Positions 8,559 through 16,692 are shown, counted from the stretch's first letter. The stretch is DNA of 64,000 bases from Bradyrhizobium murdochi (GCF_000472965.1 NZ_AXAU01000001.1:1204506-1268505); one strand, 5' to 3'. Made by a program: numbers and translations. The notes: generated by a model not told the origin, from the letters alone.

Positions 8559-9185
8559 TCATCGTTCCTGCAGCGCCAGGCGAATACCCAGAGCGCAGTA
8601 GAGACCGCCGATTGCCTTCCCCTGCCATTTCAGAACCGCAGGATTGCGGCGGAGGAAGGTCCCGAGACCTCCGGCGCCGACTGCAAAAACCGTCGTACTG
8701 ACGAACCCCAATAAAACAAAGATGATCCCCAGAATCGTGAGCTGAAGCATGACCGAACCATTTTCGGGCCGTACGAACTGGGGGAGAAACGCGAGGAAGA
8801 AAAGCGCCGTCTTCGGGTTCAGCACCTCGGCCAAAATCGCTTGCCGAAATGCCTTTCCTGCTGAAATCGGCAGTGCGCCGGCCGCAAATTTGCTGGCGTC
8901 CTTTCGAGGACGGCACGGATGCCGAGGTAAACCAGATTAGGCCGCGCCGAGGTACTTGATGATGCTGAACAGCATGGCCGAGGCGGCAATGATCGCCGAG
9001 ATGCCGACGATCGCCATAAAGGTGTGAATCATGTCGCCGGCCGCGATTCCTGCGCCCGTGGCGATGCCTACCGGGGTGCCTGAAGTCGTTGCCCGCGCAA
9101 CCGCGAGAAGCGTCGCGGGGCCTGGAATGAACACAAAGCCAAGCACGACCGCGACATACGTAATCAATGTGGCCGGATCGATCAT
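8559..9185 (-). pseudogene. LysE family amino-acid exporter, frame-disrupted
   Basis: The first 82 residues (MIDPATLITYVAVVLGFVF, IPGPATLLAVARA) are the start of a LysE/RhtB exporter, and 8559-8834 gives its second half (EVLNPKTALFFLAFLPQF). Both halves are in the same frame, but a TAA at 8937-8939 stops the first. Between about 8938 and 8899 the expected family sequence (YLVYLGIRAVLERTP) is in the +1 frame: an extra A changes TAT to TAAT, and about 40 bases later a C seems lost from CCC. The two compensate, so the total length (about 208 codons) is exactly that of the family. Either a real pseudogene or two homopolymer sequencing errors. Substrate unknown; family members export amino acids or homoserine lactones. 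Confidence 0.75.
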
Positions 9186-9238
9186 TCGTTGGCTCCGCTT
9201 GGTCGCCGACGGAAGCTACACCACCGTCGATCACCGCA

Positions 9239-10264
9239 CTAGAAGCCGCCCGCCGCCTGGTCGCCACCGACGTCAGCGCCAGCCCGCGCGCGGCGTGCGC
9301 TGCTTACCAGCTTGCCGGGCCGGTCCTCGTGGTCGGACTTGGCGGTCGCAAGCCGCAGCACAGCGGCGTAGCTCGGCTGTACTTCCATCCGGTCCGCATA
9401 TCGGCTGTTAGAAAGGATGCGGTGCACGCGCGGCAGGTTGTAGCAGGGCACGTAGAACAACAGATGATGCTCGAGATGGTAGTTGACGTAATACGGTGCG
9501 ATGAACAACCGCTCGAGAAAGCCCGCGCGCGTGGTGCGGGTGTTGCGCAAGGGATCGCTCGAATCGGGCACGACGGCGTGTTCGGCGATGTTGCGAATGC
9601 GGGTGATGACCATCTGCCAGGTAAGCAGCGGCAACAGCCACAATAGCGGATAGGCCCACCATATGCCGGCGCCGGCGAGGCCAGCAAACAGCACCGCGTT
9701 GGCCGCAAATTGCGGGCCGAGTTTTTCCCAGAAATGCGCCGCGCGCCGTGCAAGCGGCCATTCCTTTGGGCCAAGCGCATTCAACAATTGCGCCTTGCGC
9801 TGCTGATAGCCGGTCTGCCCAGTGATATCGCGGAAGAATTTGCGGCGGTAGCTCATCTTGGTGATCGGGAACGGCGCCGACAAAATCAGATCGGGATCGT
9901 CGTCCTGCTGGGTGCGTGCATGATGCTGCAGATGGTAGCGCCGATAGGCGCGGGTCTCGGCGAAGATCGGATAGGCGCAGAACCACTGGCTGAGCGTCAG
10001 GTTGATTTTCTCGTCTGCCGACAGGCATCCATGCGCCCCGTCATGCATCAGAATCGCTAGCCCGAGCTGGCGCGAGCCGATGATGCCGACCGCGAGCAAA
10101 AAGGTCAGCGGATTGGGCCACCACGCCACCAGCGCAATCGAACCCAATATCAGCGCCCATGCATGTGCGATCAGGGCTGCACCCTTCCATGTCACGCGCT
10201 GGCGCACGGCGACCAATTGATCTTCGGTGAGAAAGTCGCGGGCGCGCATGCGAAGTGCGGTCAT
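9239..10264 (-). CDS. Membrane fatty acid desaturase
   Basis: A 341-residue di-iron membrane desaturase or hydroxylase. The three histidine boxes are HDGAH (74-78), HLQHH (111-115) and HLEHH (263-267), with a further lone EHA near 228. Hydrophobic segments fall at about 32-70 and 187-222. Substrate cannot be read from sequence: acyl lipid desaturation is the usual role. The ATG overlaps the stop of the upstream TetR gene by 4 bases (ATGA), so the two are translationally coupled and the regulator probably controls the desaturase, like the FadR/DesT-type circuits of other bacteria. Confidence 0.88.
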   Translation of the reverse strand: MTALRMRARDFLTEDQLVAVRQRVTWKGAALIAHAWALILGSIALVAWWPNPLTFLLAVGIIGSRQLGLAILMHDGAHGCLSADEKINLTLSQWFCAYPIFAETRAYRRYHLQHHARTQQDDDPDLILSAPFPITKMSYRRKFFRDITGQTGYQQRKAQLLNALGPKEWPLARRAAHFWEKLGPQFAANAVLFAGLAGAGIWWAYPLLWLLPLLTWQMVITRIRNIAEHAVVPDSSDPLRNTRTTRAGFLERLFIAPYYVNYHLEHHLLFYVPCYNLPRVHRILSNSRYADRMEVQPSYAAVLRLATAKSDHEDRPGKLVSSARRARAGADVGGDQAAGGF

Positions 10265-10968
10265 GCTGATGTCTCCCTGTCGGGTTCATCGTTGTCGCCA
10301 ACCAGGCGCAGCCTGACGCTGTCGGCCGCGGATGTTGTCGTGGCCTGATCGCCCAGCACGCGCAGCATCTCGCTGCACAACTCCTCGGCCGAACGGCCCA
10401 TGGCGTAGCCCTCCACCATCACGCCGATGGCGATCGCCCAGAATCGCCGTGAGCTGGCATCGGGATCGCGCAGGCTCTTCCAGCCGTGCCGCTCGATCTG
10501 GCCGGCATAGGCGCGCATCCCCTCGCCGTGCAGCCGCTCGATGGTGCGTTCCACCAGCGGCGCGAGATCCTGGCGGCGGCGGGTGAGCGTCAGGGCTTCG
10601 GTAAAGAAGGCGACCGAATCCGTTGCCGTGACCGTCTCGACCAGCGCGCGCGTGTAGTCGCGCGGCGCGTGGGCCTGCAGCGCCGCCTCCTCCGCCGCAC
10701 GCGCCACGTACAGCATGTCGCGGCAGGCAGCTTCGACGAACAGAGCTTCCTTGGTGCGGAAGTAGTAAGTGATCTGGCTCGGAAAGGCGTCGGCCGCCGC
10801 CGCGATGTCCGAGATCGACGTTCCGGCGAGGCCCCGCTCCTTGAACAGCCGGCTGGCGCCGTCGAGCAGCCGCGAGCGCATCTGGCGCCCGGCCGTGCGC
10901 GTGGCGCGGGCGGCGTGCTTGGGATCGCTGGGCGCTTTTGGCGCTGTCCGGACGGACCTTGGGGCCAT
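10261..10968 (-). CDS. TetR family regulator of the desaturase
   Basis: A 235-residue regulator with a basic, Ala-rich leader (residues 1-30), then the HTH domain: RLLDGASRLFKERGLAGTSI, SDIAAAADAFPSQITYYFRTKEAL. The rest is an alpha-helical ligand domain that I cannot assign. A perfect 6-3-6 palindrome lies 22 bases before the start and is the likely autoregulatory operator. The 4-base overlap with the desaturase suggests that it senses an acyl compound, which is inference. Confidence 0.9.
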   Translation of the reverse strand: MAPRSVRTAPKAPSDPKHAARATRTAGRQMRSRLLDGASRLFKERGLAGTSISDIAAAADAFPSQITYYFRTKEALFVEAACRDMLYVARAAEEAALQAHAPRDYTRALVETVTATDSVAFFTEALTLTRRRQDLAPLVERTIERLHGEGMRAYAGQIERHGWKSLRDPDASSRRFWAIAIGVMVEGYAMGRSAEELCSEMLRVLGDQATTTSAADSVRLRLVGDNDEPDRETSA

Positions 10969-10989
10969 CGTTCACCTCTGACCCGTTAC

Positions 10990-11004
10990 TTGTATGATAT
11001 ACAA
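10990..11004. promoter_or_regulatory. Probable TetR operator, TTGTAT-GAT-ATACAA
   Basis: Perfect inverted repeat TTGTAT (10990-10995) and ATACAA (10999-11004) around a GAT spacer, 22 bases upstream of the TetR-desaturase start codon, in an AT-rich pocket of otherwise GC-rich DNA. Position and symmetry fit an autorepressor site. The second TetR gene in this window has a palindrome with the same GAT spacer at the same kind of position. Confidence 0.6.
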
Positions 11005-11235
11005 ACAAATACGTCAACCATCCGTTGGGCCTAACCGCCTCCCGTGCTGACGCCAAAAGCCTTTCAGGCCTGCTCAAGAAGCCTTGCCAGCACGCTGAAA
11101 ATCCTTATAAACCGCGCATCCGTGGATCCCGGCCGGGAGCTGAACGGACGGTCTCAGCAATCTCACCTTTGCAGGCGTTATTGATGTGGCAGGGCCAGTC
11201 GGCCCGTCGTCCCGTGCTTCCGCCTTCTGAGCTTA

Positions 11236-11280
11236 TCCCCGAGTCCTTTCCGAAGGCCTCGAAGGGCTTGCCGCCGGGGA
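11236..11280 (+). promoter_or_regulatory. rpsF leader hairpin with CCG bulge (S6:S18 binding motif)
   Basis: 28 bases before the rpsF start the RNA can fold into a 13-pair hairpin: TCCCCG (11236-11241) with CGGGGA (11275-11280), and AGTCCTT (11242-11248) with AAGGGCT (11262-11268, one G-T pair). The only interruption is a six-base bulge TGCCGC on the 3' side (11269-11274), which contains CCG. A CCG bulge beside a stem is the known signature of the S6:S18 autoregulatory motif in rpsF leaders of many bacteria. Structure is seen in the sequence; binding by S6:S18 is inferred from that motif and from position. Confidence 0.55.
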
Positions 11281-11307
11281 CCGCGCCAACACTAGGAAAG
11301 GACATCC

Positions 11308-11778
11308 ATGCCTCTTTACGAGCATGTTTTTCTCGCGCGCCAGGATGCGAGCACCCAGCAGGTCGAAGAGCTGACCACCCAGATGACGGGCATCGTCGAA
11401 GGGCTCGGCGGCAAGGTCACCAAGACCGAGAACTGGGGCGTACGCTCCCTCACCTATCGCATGAACAAGAATCGCAAAGCACATTTCGTGCTGATGAACA
11501 TCGATGCGCCGTCTGCTGCGGTCACCGAGATCGAGCGGCAGGAGCGGATCTCTGAAGACGTGATCCGCTATCTCACCGTCCGCGTCGAAGAGCACGAGGA
11601 AGGTCCCTCGGCAATGATGCGCAAGGCCGATCGTGACCGCGAGCGCGACGATCGCGGCGGCGGTTTCCGCGGCGACCGCGAAGGCGGCTTCCGTGGCGAT
11701 CGTGAAGGCGGTGGCTTCCGCGGCGACCGTGGCCCGCGCCGTCCGCGTGAAGACGAAGCTGCAGCGGTAGAGGAGTAA
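11308..11778 (+). CDS. rpsF: 30S ribosomal protein S6
   Basis: A 156-residue S6 that binds S18 on the platform of the small subunit. The ferredoxin-like fold occupies residues 1-100 ([35 protein letters not shown]). Beyond it is a tail of about 45 residues with repeated GGFRGDRE units and an acidic end, an RGG-like extension longer than E. coli S6 and found in related alphaproteobacteria. First gene of the rpsF-rpsR pair; 5 bases separate it from rpsR. Confidence 0.97.
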   Translation: MPLYEHVFLARQDASTQQVEELTTQMTGIVEGLGGKVTKTENWGVRSLTYRMNKNRKAHFVLMNIDAPSAAVTEIERQERISEDVIRYLTVRVEEHEEGPSAMMRKADRDRERDDRGGGFRGDREGGFRGDREGGGFRGDRGPRRPREDEAAAVEE

Positions 11779-11783
11779 GAATT

Positions 11784-12023
11784 ATGGCTGAAGCTGGTGC
11801 ACGCCGTCCGTTTTTCCGTCGCCGCAAGACCTGCCCGTTCACGGGTCCGAATGCGCCGAAGATCGACTACAAGGATTCCAAGCTGTTGATGCGTTACGTC
11901 TCCGAGCGCGGCAAGATCGTGCCGAGCCGCATCACCGCCGTCTCCGCCAAGAAGCAGCGTGAACTCGCGCGCGCCATCAAGCGCTCGCGTTTCCTCGGTC
12001 TCTTGCCCTACGTCATTCGCTAA
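11784..12023 (+). CDS. rpsR: 30S ribosomal protein S18
   Basis: A 79-residue S18 with the family core [28 protein letters not shown] and [21 protein letters not shown]. It forms a heterodimer with S6. In related genomes the order is rpsF-rpsR-DUF2232-rplI; here a terminator and a 3-kb TRAP transporter block separate rpsR from DUF2232. Confidence 0.97.
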   Translation: MAEAGARRPFFRRRKTCPFTGPNAPKIDYKDSKLLMRYVSERGKIVPSRITAVSAKKQRELARAIKRSRFLGLLPYVIR

Positions 12024-12030
12024 TACCTTC

Positions 12031-12065
12031 GACCGGCGGCGTCCACGCCGCCGGTCTTATTCTTC
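12031..12065 (+). terminator. Intrinsic terminator after rpsR
   Basis: A perfect 12-base stem, arms 12031-12042 and 12045-12056, with a CC tip (in practice an 11-base stem with a 4-base loop), followed by TTATTCTTC. It begins 7 bases after the rpsR stop. It would end the rpsF-rpsR transcript before the TRAP genes, so these need their own promoter. Confidence 0.7.
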
Positions 12066-12430
12066 AGGCTCCGGTCGCCGATGGTTGGTCGAAACAACCT
12101 CTCGCCGCCCGTCGAACCCGCAAATTTTTCTCCCATTGCAATGCGTCCGATGCCGCCCGTCCGCATCGTGTACAGCTTTCCGGATACGTCTTTAGTTCTA
12201 GTACGTAACTGGTGCGCCCTCCCCCTGATAAATCCTCGCCCGCGGCTTCCTGCACATGAAGGGAGCACACCTCGTTGACAATCGCTGCGGCGGGCACGTA
12301 CGCTGTCTGACAGCAGCACGGATGCCAAATTCCCGGATGCTACGGGCGTCGAAGTTGCCGCCGATCACGTGCGGACACGAGCCCCAATAAGCGGCGCCAA
12401 AGAGCGCAACCGCCAAAGGGAGTGCAAACG
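12057..12430. other. rpsR-TRAP intergenic region
   Basis: About 370 bases with no gene seen. It follows the rpsR terminator and contains a possible promoter at 12275-12304. The stretch is the presumed left junction of the TRAP insertion; I saw no target-site duplication, integrase or tRNA fragment. Confidence 0.4.
12275..12304 (+). promoter_or_regulatory. Possible promoter of the TRAP genes
   Basis: A perfect -35 hexamer TTGACA at 12275-12280, an 18-base spacer and TACGCT at 12299-12304 (three of six to TATAAT). It lies about 125 bases before the solute-binding protein start and after the rpsR terminator. Weak -10 elements are normal in alphaproteobacteria. Sequence match only. Confidence 0.35.
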
Positions 12431-13417
12431 ATGTCCGTCCACATCCGTGGTCTACGGCAAATTGTACGTCTGGCCGTTATTTCAGCACTGACCGCCGCTG
12501 CAGCAGGCGCAGCCCATGCCCAGAAAACCGATGTCATCTTTAGCGCCGGCCCAACGGGCGGCAGTTGGACACCGATGGCGGCAGCAGCGTCGCAGGTCGT
12601 GAACAAGCGTTATCCCGAGCTGAACGTGCAGGTTGAGCCGGGTGCCGCCCTCATCAACATGGAGAAGATCCGCAACGACAAGGCCGATATCGGCTGGTCC
12701 ATGACGACCGTCATGGCCGATGCGCAGAAGGGCGAAGGTCAGTTCGCCGGCAAGGCGACTGATAAGGGCCTTTTCGTAGCCAATTTCTATCCCAACGTCT
12801 GGCAGTTGGTGGTGCCTGCGAACAGCGATATTAAGAGTGTCAAGGATCTGAAGGGGCAGCCGGTGGCGCTGCCGGCACGCGGTAACACCAGCCTGGCCGC
12901 CGGCTGGGAGTACCTGCTCAAGGTGAACGGCATGACGCTGAACGACTTGGGCGCGAAGAGCTACGGCCCGGTGTCGTCCAATGCGGAGGCCGTAAAGAAC
13001 CGGCAGGCGATGGCGGCCGGATGGTTCACCGTAGTGCCGGCATCCTTCGTCCTGGATCTTGGCTCGGCGATGCCGCTGCGGGTGCTTCCGGTCAGCGACG
13101 AGGAGTTCGCCGCACTGCGCAAGCTCAATTCGGGCTTTGTGCGCTACACCATCAAGGCCGGCACCTACAAGGACCAGGGCGTGACCGACGCTGTTCAAAC
13201 CTTCCAGTCGCCGACCGTGCTGATTGCATCGTCCAAGACGTCTCCCGAGGTGATCTACAAGATCACCAAAGCCATTGTCGAAGGGCGGGACGAGTTCGGT
13301 AACGTCACCAGCGAAATGAAGGGCGTGAAGGCGTCCGACATGGCTGAGAGCCTGGGCATGCCGTATCACCCCGGCGCGGAGAAATACTACCGCGAAGCTG
13401 GATTGCTCAAGCAGTAG
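12431..13417 (+). CDS. TAXI family TRAP transporter solute-binding protein
   Basis: A 328-residue periplasmic receptor of the TAXI group. Signal peptide at residues 1-31 (VRLAVISALTAAAAGAAHAQ). The mature part opens with VIFSAGPTGGSWTPMAAA, the TAXI ligand-site signature, and continues with MEKIRNDKADIGWSM and KGQPVALPARGNTS. ATG at 12431 was preferred over an in-frame GTG at 12422 because GGGAG lies 8 bases before it and the GTG would overlap that ribosome site. The permease follows 10 bases later. TAXI receptors bind small carboxylates or amino acids; the ligand is unknown. Confidence 0.92.
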   Translation: MSVHIRGLRQIVRLAVISALTAAAAGAAHAQKTDVIFSAGPTGGSWTPMAAAASQVVNKRYPELNVQVEPGAALINMEKIRNDKADIGWSMTTVMADAQKGEGQFAGKATDKGLFVANFYPNVWQLVVPANSDIKSVKDLKGQPVALPARGNTSLAAGWEYLLKVNGMTLNDLGAKSYGPVSSNAEAVKNRQAMAAGWFTVVPASFVLDLGSAMPLRVLPVSDEEFAALRKLNSGFVRYTIKAGTYKDQGVTDAVQTFQSPTVLIASSKTSPEVIYKITKAIVEGRDEFGNVTSEMKGVKASDMAESLGMPYHPGAEKYYREAGLLKQ

Positions 13418-13427
13418 AGGGCGTGCC

Positions 13428-15314
13428 GTGCGCAAACTCTCCGGCTACGCAGGCCTGGTCGTCGGAGTGGTTGCGGTCGCAATGTCCGTGTACCACGTTT
13501 ACGCGCGACTGACGGTATACGCTCCCGATCAGCAGGCCCTGCTCTACATAACGCTGGCCTTCAGCCTGGTGCTGTCGTTCCTGCTGTGGCCTCGCAGCAA
13601 GCACGCAGCACTGGGTCGCGTGCCGTGGGAGGATCTCGCTTTGGCAGGCCTTTCGCTCGCGTGCATTGGCTACATGTTCGCGAACTACGACTACATCGTG
13701 AACCGTTTTCCCACCGCCGAGTCCCTCACCCGAATGGACATGGCGGTTGGAATTACCGCCACCCTGCTGGTTCTGGAGGCGACGCGACGCACAATCGGCG
13801 CGTCGCTGCCGATCGTGGCAATCGTGTTCCTGCTCTACGGATTCGCGGGCCCCTGGCTGTACGGCTGGCTCTACCACAGAGGTCTCAGCCTCGAGCTCAC
13901 CATCGACCAGACCTACTTCACCACGGAGGGAATTTTCGGGGTGCCGATGACGGTGGCCGCGACCTACGTCATTCTTTTCATCATCTTCGGCACGTTCCTC
14001 GAGAAGTCCGGTGCAGGCCAGTTCTTCATGAACTTCGCAAACGCGATCGCTGGTGGCGCGCGCGGTGGCCCCGGCAAAGTTTCGATCGTCTCCTCCAGCC
14101 TGTTCGGTACCATCTCCGGCTCCGCGGTCGCCAATGTCATGGTCGACGGTTGGTTGACGATTCCGATGATGAAGAAGACCGGCTTCAAGCCGGAAGCGGC
14201 AGCCGCCATCGAGGCGGTGGCCTCCACCGGCGGGCAGATCATGCCGCCGATCATGGGCGCGGCGGCGTTCGTCATGGCCGAGTTTCAGGGCGTCAGCTAC
14301 ACGCAGGTGATGATCGCGGCGGCGATACCTGCGCTCTTCTACTATGGGGCGCTGTTCGCTGCCGTCCACTTCAACGCCGTGCGCTCGGGACTCAAGGGCT
14401 TGCCACGCGAAGAACTGCCCGTCCTGGGCTACATCATGCTGCGCCAGGGGCACCTGTTCCTGCCGGTCATCGTGCTTCTGGCGCTGCTTCTATTCGGCTT
14501 CACGCCGACCTATGGCGCGATCATCGCCACTTTAGCGCTGGTCGCTATCTCGTGGCTTCGTCCTTCCACGGCGTTGGGTTGGCGCGCGTGCCTTGAGGGC
14601 TTGCGCGACGGGGCGGTGCAAACCGTGCCGGTGGCGATGGCCTGTGCGTCCGCCGGTATCGTGATCGGAATCGTGCTGCAAACCGGACTGGCGCTGCGGT
14701 TCACGGCCTTTCTCATCGACTTCACCTATGGCTCATTGCTGCCCGCACTGCTCATCACGATGGTCGCCGGCGTCATTCTCGGCATGGGCATGCCAACCAC
14801 TCCCGCCTACATCATGCAGGCGGCGCTGCTCGTGCCCGCGATCATGAAGCTCGGTGTGGAGCCCATGGCGGCGCACATGTTCGCGTTCTACTTCTCCTGC
14901 CTGTCGGCCGTGACGCCGCCCGTGGCGCTGGCCGTGTATGCTGCGGCGTCAATCGGCGGGGCCGGCCTGTGGGCCTCGGGCGTGCAGGCGATGAAGTTCG
15001 CTGCCGCCGGCTTCATCGTGCCGTTCTTCTTTATCTATAACCCTGCGCTGCTGTTCGAGGGCCCATGGCCCGACATCCTCCGCGCGGTGGCGACCGGCAC
15101 GATCGGAGTGATTGCGCTCGCAGCCAGTCTTGAAGGCTACTTCCTGCGTGTTGCTACGTGGTTCGAGCGGGCGCTGTTCTTTGTGGCCGCAATGCTGCTG
15201 ATCGACCCCAATGCCATCACCGACGTCATCGGCTTGGGCCTGCTTGCCATCGGCCTGCTGGTGCAGAAGGTATGGACGATACGACCAACGATAGCGCCGG
15301 AAACCAGCACGTGA
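13428..15314 (+). CDS. TRAP transporter fused small-large permease
   Basis: A 628-residue inner-membrane protein with about 16-17 hydrophobic segments: an N-terminal DctQ-like four-helix part (residues 1-110) fused to a DctM-like unit. Conserved DctM signatures include SSSLFGTISGSAVANVMVDG, STGGQIMPPIMGAAAFVMA and GVILGMGMPTTPAYIM. It imports the ligand of the TAXI receptor using an ion gradient. GTG start at 13428 with AGAGG 7 bases upstream. The last four bases overlap the start of a 30-residue peptide gene (GTGA). Substrate not readable. Confidence 0.93.
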   Translation: MRKLSGYAGLVVGVVAVAMSVYHVYARLTVYAPDQQALLYITLAFSLVLSFLLWPRSKHAALGRVPWEDLALAGLSLACIGYMFANYDYIVNRFPTAESLTRMDMAVGITATLLVLEATRRTIGASLPIVAIVFLLYGFAGPWLYGWLYHRGLSLELTIDQTYFTTEGIFGVPMTVAATYVILFIIFGTFLEKSGAGQFFMNFANAIAGGARGGPGKVSIVSSSLFGTISGSAVANVMVDGWLTIPMMKKTGFKPEAAAAIEAVASTGGQIMPPIMGAAAFVMAEFQGVSYTQVMIAAAIPALFYYGALFAAVHFNAVRSGLKGLPREELPVLGYIMLRQGHLFLPVIVLLALLLFGFTPTYGAIIATLALVAISWLRPSTALGWRACLEGLRDGAVQTVPVAMACASAGIVIGIVLQTGLALRFTAFLIDFTYGSLLPALLITMVAGVILGMGMPTTPAYIMQAALLVPAIMKLGVEPMAAHMFAFYFSCLSAVTPPVALAVYAAASIGGAGLWASGVQAMKFAAAGFIVPFFFIYNPALLFEGPWPDILRAVATGTIGVIALAASLEGYFLRVATWFERALFFVAAMLLIDPNAITDVIGLGLLAIGLLVQKVWTIRPTIAPETST

Positions 15315-15403
15315 CCCGCACACAGTTCGCCGCGTTGACGCTTATCGCTGCCGCCCTCCTCGCTGGCACCGTGGCTTTCGGTGTTTTGCGTATCTACGCC
15401 TAA
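15311..15403 (+). CDS. 30-residue membrane peptide coupled to the TRAP permease
   Basis: GTG at 15311 overlaps the permease stop as GTGA, with GGAAA 7 bases before it. The 30-residue product is MTRTQFAALTLIAAALLAGT followed by VAFGVLRIYA: a short polar start, one membrane helix at about residues 6-27, and a basic end. A longer in-frame start at 15272 (43 residues) would overlap the permease by 43 bases. The tight overlap suggests co-translation and perhaps an accessory helix of the transporter, which is inference; I know of no named family. Confidence 0.55.
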   Translation: MTRTQFAALTLIAAALLAGTVAFGVLRIYA

Positions 15404-15437
15404 GCAAGGCGGGGCAGCGTCACATCACGCCCTACGG

Positions 15438-15494
15438 CATGAAACGCCGGGAACTCCTGCTGGGCAGCTTCGGCCAAACACCCTTGATCGGGTG
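15438..15494 (+). other. Possible remnant of a Tat-type signal start
   Basis: ATG at 15438 opens an 18-codon frame reading MKRRELLLGSFGQTPLIG and then stop. The first twelve residues look like the start of a twin-arginine or cofactor-enzyme signal (MKRRELLLGSFG), as if a gene following the TRAP operon had been cut off. No ribosome site is evident. It may equally be chance. Confidence 0.25.
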
Positions 15495-15523
15495 AGCCTC
15501 ATGATCTAAAAGGCCGCCAATCA

Positions 15524-15553
15524 TCACGGTCCCGGCGGGGCCGTGAACGTTTT
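15524..15553 (+). terminator. Probable terminator after the TRAP block
   Basis: TCACGGTCCC (15524-15533) pairs with GGGGCCGTGA (15537-15546) over ten positions with one G-T pair and a GGC tip, followed by ACGTTTT. About 120 bases after the 30-residue peptide gene. The short T-run makes it moderate. Confidence 0.45.
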
Positions 15554-15596
15554 GAGGGCCTGACTGCGCTCGGTACCAAGATACCGATCAGCCCTC
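15554..15596 (+). promoter_or_regulatory. Structured leader hairpin before DUF2232-rplI
   Basis: GAGGGC (15554-15559) pairs with GCCCTC (15591-15596), TGA (15561-15563) with TCA (15588-15590), and TCGGTA (15570-15575) with TACCGA (15582-15587). A single C and a six-base CTGCGC bulge interrupt only the 5' side. A second small hairpin, CCGCTC (15647-15652) with GAGCGG (15658-15663), encloses part of the Shine-Dalgarno AAAGGAG of the next gene. Both folds are visible in the sequence; a control role is inference. Confidence 0.4.
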
Positions 15597-15671
15597 GGAT
15601 CTCTAACTAGTTGGTAAAGGCGGCATTTTTGCTGACCTCTATCTAACCGCTCGAAAGGAGCGGGACAGCTT

Positions 15672-16643
15672 ATGATCGCGATTATCCTCATTGGTCTTGC
15701 GGCCGGCTGCGCGTCGGCGCTGATGTTCGCCTCGATCATTTCGGGCGCGCTGATCTCGCTCGTGCTGTTCTACCTAGCGCCGCTGCCGCTGATGGTGGCG
15801 GCCATGAGTTGGGGCCCGCTCGCCGCGACGATCGGCGGCATCGTGGCAGCAGCCGGCCTCGGTGTGATCTTCGGCATTCCCTACTGCATCGCCTTCGCCA
15901 TCACCGTTGCGCTGCCGGCATGGTGGCTTGGCCATCTCGCGCTGTTGGGACGGCCACTGCCCGATGCAGTTCCCGGCGATGGCACGGCGTCGACGGCGCC
16001 TCAACTCGAATGGTATCCCGTCGGTCGTATCCTGCTCTGGATTGCGGGCTTTGCCGCACTGACGACGATCGCGGCCATGCTTACGCTTGGCACCGACGCC
16101 GAGGCTATCAAGGACGCGCTGCGCCGTGGCTTGCTGCGAATTTTGGGCACACGCGATGCGACATCGTCGGGCGATGTCGAGCGCTGGGCCACCGCCTTTG
16201 CCGCCATCGCTCCATCAGCCGCAACCATCATCGCGATGATGACGCTGACGCTCAATCTCTGGCTCGCTGGCAAGATCACGGCGACTTCGGGTCGGCTGCA
16301 CCGGCCCTGGCCCGACTTGAAGAGCGCCGAACTGCCGCCGATGACGCTGGTGGCGCTGTCGGTCGCGCTGGCCTTCTGCTTCATCGGCGGGCTCATTGCC
16401 ATGTTCGCGCAGATTACGACCACGGCGCTGATGATGGCCTACGGACTCACCGGCTTTGCCGTGCTGCACACGCTGACGCTGGCGCTGAAGAGCCGCGTGT
16501 TCTGGCTCTGCTGTACCTACGCTGTCGTGGTCACCTTCGGCTGGCCGGTGCTGGCAATGATCGCGCTGGGCCTGGCGGACGCAATTTTCGGCCTGCGCCG
16601 ACGCTATCTAAGCGGCAAGCCGCCGCCTTTGCCTGCAGCCTGA
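15672..16643 (+). CDS. DUF2232 family membrane protein
   Basis: A 323-residue polytopic membrane protein with about eight hydrophobic segments, starting [20 protein letters not shown]. The family is found in alphaproteobacteria between rpsR and rplI; its function is not known to me. AAAGGAG lies about 12 bases before the ATG and is partly inside a small hairpin. rplI follows after 49 bases. Mid-protein there is a soluble stretch of about 60 residues ([20 protein letters not shown]) between helices. Confidence 0.87.
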   Translation: MIAIILIGLAAGCASALMFASIISGALISLVLFYLAPLPLMVAAMSWGPLAATIGGIVAAAGLGVIFGIPYCIAFAITVALPAWWLGHLALLGRPLPDAVPGDGTASTAPQLEWYPVGRILLWIAGFAALTTIAAMLTLGTDAEAIKDALRRGLLRILGTRDATSSGDVERWATAFAAIAPSAATIIAMMTLTLNLWLAGKITATSGRLHRPWPDLKSAELPPMTLVALSVALAFCFIGGLIAMFAQITTTALMMAYGLTGFAVLHTLTLALKSRVFWLCCTYAVVVTFGWPVLAMIALGLADAIFGLRRRYLSGKPPPLPAA

Positions 16644-16692
16644 AATCTCAACCAAAACCTCAACTGGATATCGAACTCAAAGGAGAACGAAA

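Larger units (their letters stand above)
10969..11307. other. Divergent intergenic region, TetR / rpsF
   Basis: About 340 bases between the divergent TetR gene and rpsF. It contains the TetR operator (10990-11004) near the left end and the rpsF leader hairpin (11236-11280) near the right end, with a purine-rich Shine-Dalgarno (AGGAAAGGA) just before the rpsF start. The middle, 11005-11235, must hold the ribosomal promoter, but no clear -35/-10 pair stands out to me. Confidence 0.5.
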
